Origin: Oxyruncus cristatus
Lineage: Eukaryota; Chordata; Aves; Passeriformes; Cotingidae
Assembly (NCBI GenBank): GCA_013399855.1
Contig: VXAY01002814.1
Location: forward strand, 2,189,912 to 2,253,911
DNA length: 64,000 bases
Direction: 5' to 3'
The position numbers and the translations under genes were made by a program. Below, one piece after another: positions 35,601-64,000 of this stretch; within the stretch, counting starts at the first letter, position 1, and every line of letters begins with the position of its first letter. The notes beneath the pieces are model-generated. The model saw only the letters and a list, made by a program, of their open reading frames with translations. It searched no databases and was not told the DNA's origin.

Positions 35601-36933
35601 ATAAATTTTTCAGCATCTCTGGAACAGATGTGCTGAAATAAATTTGGGTGGGTTAATATTGAAATAGTCTTTAATTTATAGTTACTTCCATCTTTCTTAA
35701 TACATGTAATATTTATTAAATATTCAATTCTAAATAATTGTATTGAGAAAAAACTAATAAATTTTTACTTGAACTTTAAGTAGGTCATTGTAGTATCATG
35801 CTTATTATAATTTTACTTTCTAGGGGCTTTTCTTCAAAGTGTTCTTCAAATGTCTTATAACATATTTATCCTTAAATGCTTTCTAGTCTGACAAAACTCT
35901 GGGTTGTGATGTTGCAGTTTTAGAGAGATTATGACTTCATGAAAAGCAAATCTTTAAGAAACAGTTTTCCTTCACTGCATGTGAAAGATGTAGGTATGTA
36001 AGTCCTAGGCCTTTAAAAAAATACTGTGGTGCTTTGTAAAGGGAAACCTGATGCACTTTGAATGTTGCATGAATTTCTTAGGGTGAATGTAACTGAATTC
36101 AGTTCAGCATTTCAGACATCAATGTTCTATAGAATATCATTTTCTACAAATATTTTTATTTTTAGCTGTACTCCATGATATTTAATTTTGAGTAGGTCTG
36201 AAACACTCTAGCTGGTATCTTCCATAATGTCCAGCAATGGCAGCCTGCCCTTTGCTGAGCAAATATTTTTCAGTAAGGTAGTTTGGCTGGTGTGCAGTAA
36301 ATAATGCAGGTCAGAAACTTGCCATTCCTCAACCAAGGGAAAGCAAGTGACATGCAAAATTCTGGCCATGTTGTTCCACATTCCCTTTTACAGAGGTCAT
36401 GGGGCTCCTGAGCTGTGCCGAAGCATCTTTCATGTTCCAAAAATGAGACCTCTGTTGCAATCAGCTGCTGATTAGAGACCTGTTACAGTAAAACTACCTT
36501 CTAACAATTTCACCATCCTTAAAACAACTAAAGAATTTTAAGTCACAGTGTTTTCTTGGTATTGTAGAAGATACTTCGAAACTTAGAAAGTCTGCAATGA
36601 GATTCACTGCATTGATTTCAAAAGCTACATTGACTAAAATATGTCATGGTGATTTTTTGTTGAAGTAAGACCTAACTAAGTGTGTTCTATTTTTAAAGCT
36701 GCCTACCTCTGCAGCACCATGAAGTCATCATGCCAACCCTGCTGTTATGGGGAGAAAGGGATGCGTTTATGGAAGTTGAGATGGCAGAAATTACGAGGAT
36801 TTATGTTAAAAATCATTTCAGATTAACTATTTTGTCTGAAGCCAGTCATTGGCTCCAGCAGGATCAACCTGACATAGTGAACAAGTTGATATGGACCTTT
36901 CTTAAGGAAGAGACAAAAAGAAAAAGAGAATGA
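20360..36933 (+). CDS. EPHX4: EPHX4, epoxide hydrolase 4 (ABHD7), complete, 7 exons
   Basis: Alpha/beta-hydrolase of the epoxide hydrolase family, predicted to be membrane-anchored. Its relative EPHX3 opens fatty-acid epoxides; activity of EPHX4 itself is poorly established. Exons: 20360-20602, 23327-23412, 26817-26974, 28931-29059, 31158-31261, 32298-32446, 36699-36933. They total 1104 nt, or 367 residues plus TGA, close to the roughly 360 of mammals. Residues 16-46 form a hydrophobic, Cys-containing anchor. The HGFPEFW oxyanion motif is at 104-110, the nucleophile Asp173 is in GHDWGG, the lid Tyr285 is in NHYR, the acid Asp311 is in WGERDAF and His340 is in SEASHW. The triad is intact, so the enzyme should be functional. 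ATG 20360 is chosen because it leads straight into the anchor. The same-strand neighbours BRDT and BTBD8 confirm orthology. Confidence 0.97.
20684..20793. repeat. GC-rich imperfect tandem repeat in EPHX4 intron 1
   Basis: A 24-base segment beginning GTGCGTGGGGTGCGCTGTGC occurs identically at 20684 and 20727, a 43-bp period. The following CACCCCTGCCCGCC is repeated near 20707 and 20766 with further drift. A small minisatellite, probably polymorphic. Confidence 0.75.
21417..21728 (+). CDS. Orphan exon candidate in EPHX4 intron 1
   Basis: 312 nt with acceptor ttcttgtag and donor gtagag. It is open for 104 codons in phase 0 at both ends, so it could sit between EPHX4 exons 1 and 2 without a frame shift. 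The predicted peptide is Ser/Arg/Lys-rich and carries a 20-bp-period duplication. Known mammalian EPHX4 has no such insert between the anchor and the hydrolase fold. It may be a lineage-specific cassette exon or chance. Confidence 0.15.
21601..21637. repeat. Short direct repeat, 20-bp period
   Basis: AGATCTGTTCAGATTTC occurs at 21601-21617 and again at 21621-21637. Perfect over 17 bases. Confidence 0.9.
23327..23412 (+). CDS. EPHX4: EPHX4 exon 2: start of hydrolase fold, HGFP motif
   Basis: 86 nt, phase 0 in, two bases out (TG of Trp110). It encodes DSGLRFHYVAAG, then LMLLLHGFPEFW. The HG pair builds the oxyanion hole. Donor gtaaaa. Confidence 0.96.
23413..26816 (+). other. EPHX4 intron 2
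   Basis: 3.4 kb. AT-rich; no exon, RNA gene or clear repeat found. Confidence 0.75.
26817..26974 (+). CDS. EPHX4: EPHX4 exon 3: DLRGYGETD motif
   Basis: 158 nt. It encodes YSWRHQLREFKSEYRVVALD, then LRGYGETDAP, the strand-4 landmark of epoxide hydrolases, and the helix DIKDILESLG. One base carries over; donor gtgcgt. Confidence 0.96.
26975..28930 (+). other. EPHX4 intron 3
   Basis: 1.96 kb. A TA/TG-rich patch lies near 28395-28432; no exon or known repeat. Confidence 0.75.
28931..29059 (+). CDS. EPHX4: EPHX4 exon 4: nucleophile elbow
   Basis: 129 nt. It contains CVLIGHDWGGMIAW with the nucleophile Asp173, then KLIVVNFPHPSVFT. One base carries over; donor gtgagt. Confidence 0.97.
29060..31157 (+). 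other. EPHX4 intron 4
   Basis: 2.1 kb. Contains a pair of short ACTAGT-centred palindromes near 29581-29613. No exon. Confidence 0.75.
31158..31261 (+). CDS. EPHX4: EPHX4 exon 5: lid region
   Basis: 104 nt. It encodes YILRHPSQLIKSGYYFFFQM, then PWFPEFMFTLNDFK, the aromatic-rich cap start. One of the two lid Tyr residues probably lies in GYYF (220-221). Donor gtgagc. Confidence 0.95.
31262..32297 (+). other. EPHX4 intron 5
   Basis: 1.04 kb. The middle (about 31440-31990) is GC-richer than its flanks and open in two frames, but shows no splice logic or known domain. Confidence 0.7.
32298..32446 (+). CDS. EPHX4: EPHX4 exon 6: cap domain
   Basis: 149 nt. It encodes ATGIGRKGCRLTAEDIEAYV, then FSQPGALTGPINHYRTIF. 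Tyr285 in NHYR matches the cap Tyr that activates the epoxide in this family. Two bases carry over; donor gtcagt. Confidence 0.96.
32447..36698 (+). other. EPHX4 intron 6
   Basis: 4.25 kb. Mostly AT-rich. A GC-richer island at about 33640-33860 carries an ATF/CREB-like site. No exon or clear repeat. Confidence 0.75.
33691..33698 (+). promoter_or_regulatory. ATF/CREB-like site TGACATCA in a GC-rich intronic patch
   Basis: A one-base variant of the CRE palindrome, within about 220 bp (33640-33860) that is distinctly GC-rich and contains several CpGs. It could be an intronic enhancer or an unannotated start region. Weak evidence. Confidence 0.2.
36699..36933 (+). CDS. EPHX4: EPHX4 exon 7: catalytic Asp and His, C terminus
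   Basis: 77 codons after a split Ser, plus TGA. It encodes MPTLLLWGERDAFMEVEMAE with Asp311, and LTILSEASHWLQQDQP with His340, then a Lys-rich end. Acceptor ttttaaag. Confidence 0.97.
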
Positions 36934-37615
36934 CTGTACATGTTTTAAGGGGTCTACGTAAAAGCTCTTCTGATTTAAAACCTAATTGTTATCAGGGCCA
37001 TATTTCCAGCCTGCCTTCTATTTTGAGCTCTGTTAGAGAAAAGTGTTTTCATTGTACTGTATATTTGGACACTAATGTTACAGCTAAAAGAAGTGAATAT
37101 GAGAATATATTGGTTTTACCTGTATACTTGTATTTTGCACATAAAAACACCTGCCTTAAGATACATATGTATTTGTACAGAAAGAAAATCATGGAAAGTT
37201 GCTTGGTTTTGTTTTCTCTCTTGCTTTACAGTTTTAATGTGTGGTGCCTTTTACAAATTTATAATGAAACAATGGAGTGGTGCCATACTGAAGAAAGTCA
37301 CGAGTTTTCATTCTAGATTTGCCTGAATTTTTTTAATGTATTTTACCATTAAACAGTAACTAACTCTTTTTATCTATATTTTAGCATACTGAACGATTGA
37401 AAATTTTCTGGGATATGTTTCTAGTCTTTAAGTGAATAATGATATGTATCTTGTTGTATTGTTGAATGCAGCTGCTTTGTGCAATGTGTTTTTCTTTCTT
37501 GACTAAAAAACGAGAAACCTGTACACTCAACATGTCTGAACAAGAAAAATGGAAAATTAAGATATAACATGTATCAAATCCACCTCTGTCTAATAAAATG
37601 CAACTTACACAAAAC
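36934..37615 (+). other. EPHX4 3' UTR (inferred)
   Basis: From the stop to just beyond AATAAA at 37592. An upstream ATTAAA at 37348 could give a shorter form. Confidence 0.6.
37592..37597 (+). terminator. Poly(A) signal AATAAA, EPHX4
   Basis: Canonical hexamer 659 nt after the stop. The GC-rich BTBD8 start region begins less than 1 kb downstream. Confidence 0.6.
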
Positions 37616-38359
37616 CCTTTATCTGACTTTCTGCGGAGAGATTTCTTGCTGAAGCTTAGAACTGGGTTTGAATAGCTGAAGTGTCTGTCCAGTGCGCAGG
37701 CTGGACACCCATGCTATGATTGTAGTAGTTTCTTGAAAATAATGCCTCATTGTTGGCATTATCCTTCCTGTGTCGGCAACTACTGTTCTTGTCTCCAAGA
37801 ACTGCTGCCCGGCCCCTGTGTTTATAGGAGGAAGAGACAGTCATTATGGAAACTGAGGGTAGAATTAACTTGCGTGTGATGGCAGGACAGAAGAAAACTG
37901 GATGCTAACTACAAAGCAGAAAGAAGCACAATATATGAGATCACAGAATAGGTGAGTCACCTGCCTATTGGGTTTCTAAAGCCTTTTCCCTGCTCGGTGT
38001 GACCCTGCAAGTAAGGACCAAGCTGTGCTGTCTGCCCGGTGTCAGCTCGTGGCTGGCAACCTGCTCCCTCTCGGCCACTTCACCAATCCCAGAGGAGTTT
38101 CCTCAGGATCACAATGGTATCCATCTTGCCTCTTCCATCCACGGCTGGTACTTGCCTTCAAGCCTTTTGCCCTGAATATTTTCAACACTTAACAACTTAG
38201 GTGGTTACGTGCTTCTTCCACTTACACTCTGCAGTTGGAAAGGTTCTCCCTTGCCTCAGGAGGGCGGCGCAGAGAGACTTCTACCACCTGAGCAGCAGTT
38301 TATTTCTTTGGCAAGGCAGCCGCTGTTGGGGAGCACGGATTTTCCTGCGGAGTAGCAGC
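37616..38359. other. Short intergenic region, EPHX4 to BTBD8
   Basis: About 0.75 kb without gene or known repeat. Confidence 0.7.
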
Positions 38360-38502
38360 TGGCTGGGGGCTGCGGACCGCGAGCTGCTGCCCTTTCCCTG
38401 CGGGAGCTGCACCGCCGGGACGCGGCACCGCCGCCGTCGAACGCCAGGCCCCGCTGAGGGCAGCTGCGCGCGCGGGCGGGGCGGGGCCAGGCCGTCGGGG
38501 GC

Positions 38503-39131
38503 NNNNNNNNNNNNNNNNNNNNNNNNNNNNNNNNNNNNNNNNNNNNNNNNNNNNNNNNNNNNNNNNNNNNNNNNNNNNNNNNNNNNNNNNNNNNNNNNNN
38601 NNNNNNNNNNNNNNNNNNNNNNNNNNNNNNNNNNNNNNNNNNNNNNNNNNNNNNNNNNNNNNNNNNNNNNNNNNNNNNNNNNNNNNNNNNNNNNNNNNNN
38701 NNNNNNNNNNNNNNNNNNNNNNNNNNNNNNNNNNNNNNNNNNNNNNNNNNNNNNNNNNNNNNNNNNNNNNNNNNNNNNNNNNNNNNNNNNNNNNNNNNNN
38801 NNNNNNNNNNNNNNNNNNNNNNNNNNNNNNNNNNNNNNNNNNNNNNNNNNNNNNNNNNNNNNNNNNNNNNNNNNNNNNNNNNNNNNNNNNNNNNNNNNNN
38901 NNNNNNNNNNNNNNNNNNNNNNNNNNNNNNNNNNNNNNNNNNNNNNNNNNNNNNNNNNNNNNNNNNNNNNNNNNNNNNNNNNNNNNNNNNNNNNNNNNNN
39001 NNNNNNNNNNNNNNNNNNNNNNNNNNNNNNNNNNNNNNNNNNNNNNNNNNNNNNNNNNNNNNNNNNNNNNNNNNNNNNNNNNNNNNNNNNNNNNNNNNNN
39101 NNNNNNNNNNNNNNNNNNNNNNNNNNNNNNN
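38503..39131. other. Assembly gap (629 N)
   Basis: Hides the BTBD8 start codon and most of its first BTB domain. A GC-rich dropout is the likely cause. Confidence 0.99.
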
Positions 39132-39132
39132 G

Positions 39133-63485
<24,353 letters not shown>

Positions 63486-64000
63486 GTAATGTTTGGATAT
63501 AAGTGTTTAAAAACACTTGGAGAATTGCAAACAAAACTGTTTTCATTATTTGTTTTAAATGAATAATGGAACTTGGTTTTGAAAAATCTGTATTTACTTG
63601 TGAATTGTTGTTTCTGCAGAATCAGTAATGTTCATTATTGCAAATATCTTAGGATTCAGACTGTGCTCTGCTACATTTTCGAACAGATAAGCTCAAATAA
63701 AAGAGAGGAATTTGTGTTCAGAATCTCACATTCCTCTCTTGCTACATAATGAAACTCATCTGTTTCCAAGAGCAAATGGTTTGCTACCGAGCTAATGAAT
63801 CTCTGCTATTATTACTAGAAGCCACCACAGCACCAAGTCTGTTACACCCCCTGCCCTGAAAAATATTTTTTAGTGCCCTTAACAACTCTTCTGTTGAGAC
63901 TGACAATCAAAACTACATTATTATTTGGTAGGAAAACAGTATGGGGTTCACATGATTTGGCAGTCTTGGATACATTGCAATGGCATTGGTATCACAGAGA
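63486..64000 (+). other. BTBD8 intron 12 (5' part)
   Basis: No exon before the window ends. Confidence 0.75.

Overview
The window reads as vertebrate nuclear DNA, most likely from a bird. Three multi-exon genes lie head to tail on the + strand, split by GT-AG introns of modest size. Repeats are sparse and the clear ones are CR1 LINE fragments, the dominant repeat of birds and other sauropsids. The gene order BRDT, EPHX4, BTBD8 is the one known from human 1p22. Two runs of N (20216-20328 and 38503-39131) are assembly gaps in the GC-rich first-exon islands of EPHX4 and BTBD8, a common fault in bird assemblies. The species cannot be named from the sequence.

1-15380: the 3' two thirds of BRDT, a BET-family double-bromodomain protein. 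Fourteen exons join without a frame break into 675 codons plus a stop at 14677-14679. They encode the end of bromodomain 2, a Ser/acidic segment, a Lys-rich basic segment, the extraterminal (ET) domain, a poly-Ser tract, a poorly conserved Pro/Gln-rich middle, a conserved SW...SFKQFRE block and a short C-terminal motif of the P-TEFb-binding type. The 5' exons lie upstream of the window. Just past the poly(A) signal is a nested repeat: a hAT (Charlie-like) miniature element inserted in an old CR1 tail.

15721-19924: intergenic DNA with no supported gene. A cluster of three TAATCC sites at 18237-18314 stands out.

19925-37600: EPHX4, complete, seven exons, 367 residues: an N-terminal membrane anchor followed by an alpha/beta-hydrolase fold with the triad Asp173/Asp311/His340. 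Its CpG island contains a small N gap just upstream of the ATG.

38360-64000: the 5' part of BTBD8. The start and most of the first BTB domain fall in the 629-base N gap. Twelve exon pieces give 491 codons in one frame: end of BTB1, linker, complete BTB2, BACK-like helices and the first residues of the long disordered tail. The gene runs off the right edge.

The three genes are linked by ancient synteny, not by a shared pathway: a meiotic chromatin reader, a putative membrane epoxide hydrolase and an endocytosis-related BTB protein. I found no previously undescribed biological system. The points most worth a second look are a His in place of the usual Tyr beside the acetyl-lysine-binding Asn of BRDT bromodomain 2, an antisense coding-like stretch in a BRDT intron, a frame-compatible orphan exon candidate in EPHX4 intron 1, a possible alternative BRDT end exon, and the nested hAT-in-CR1 insertion.
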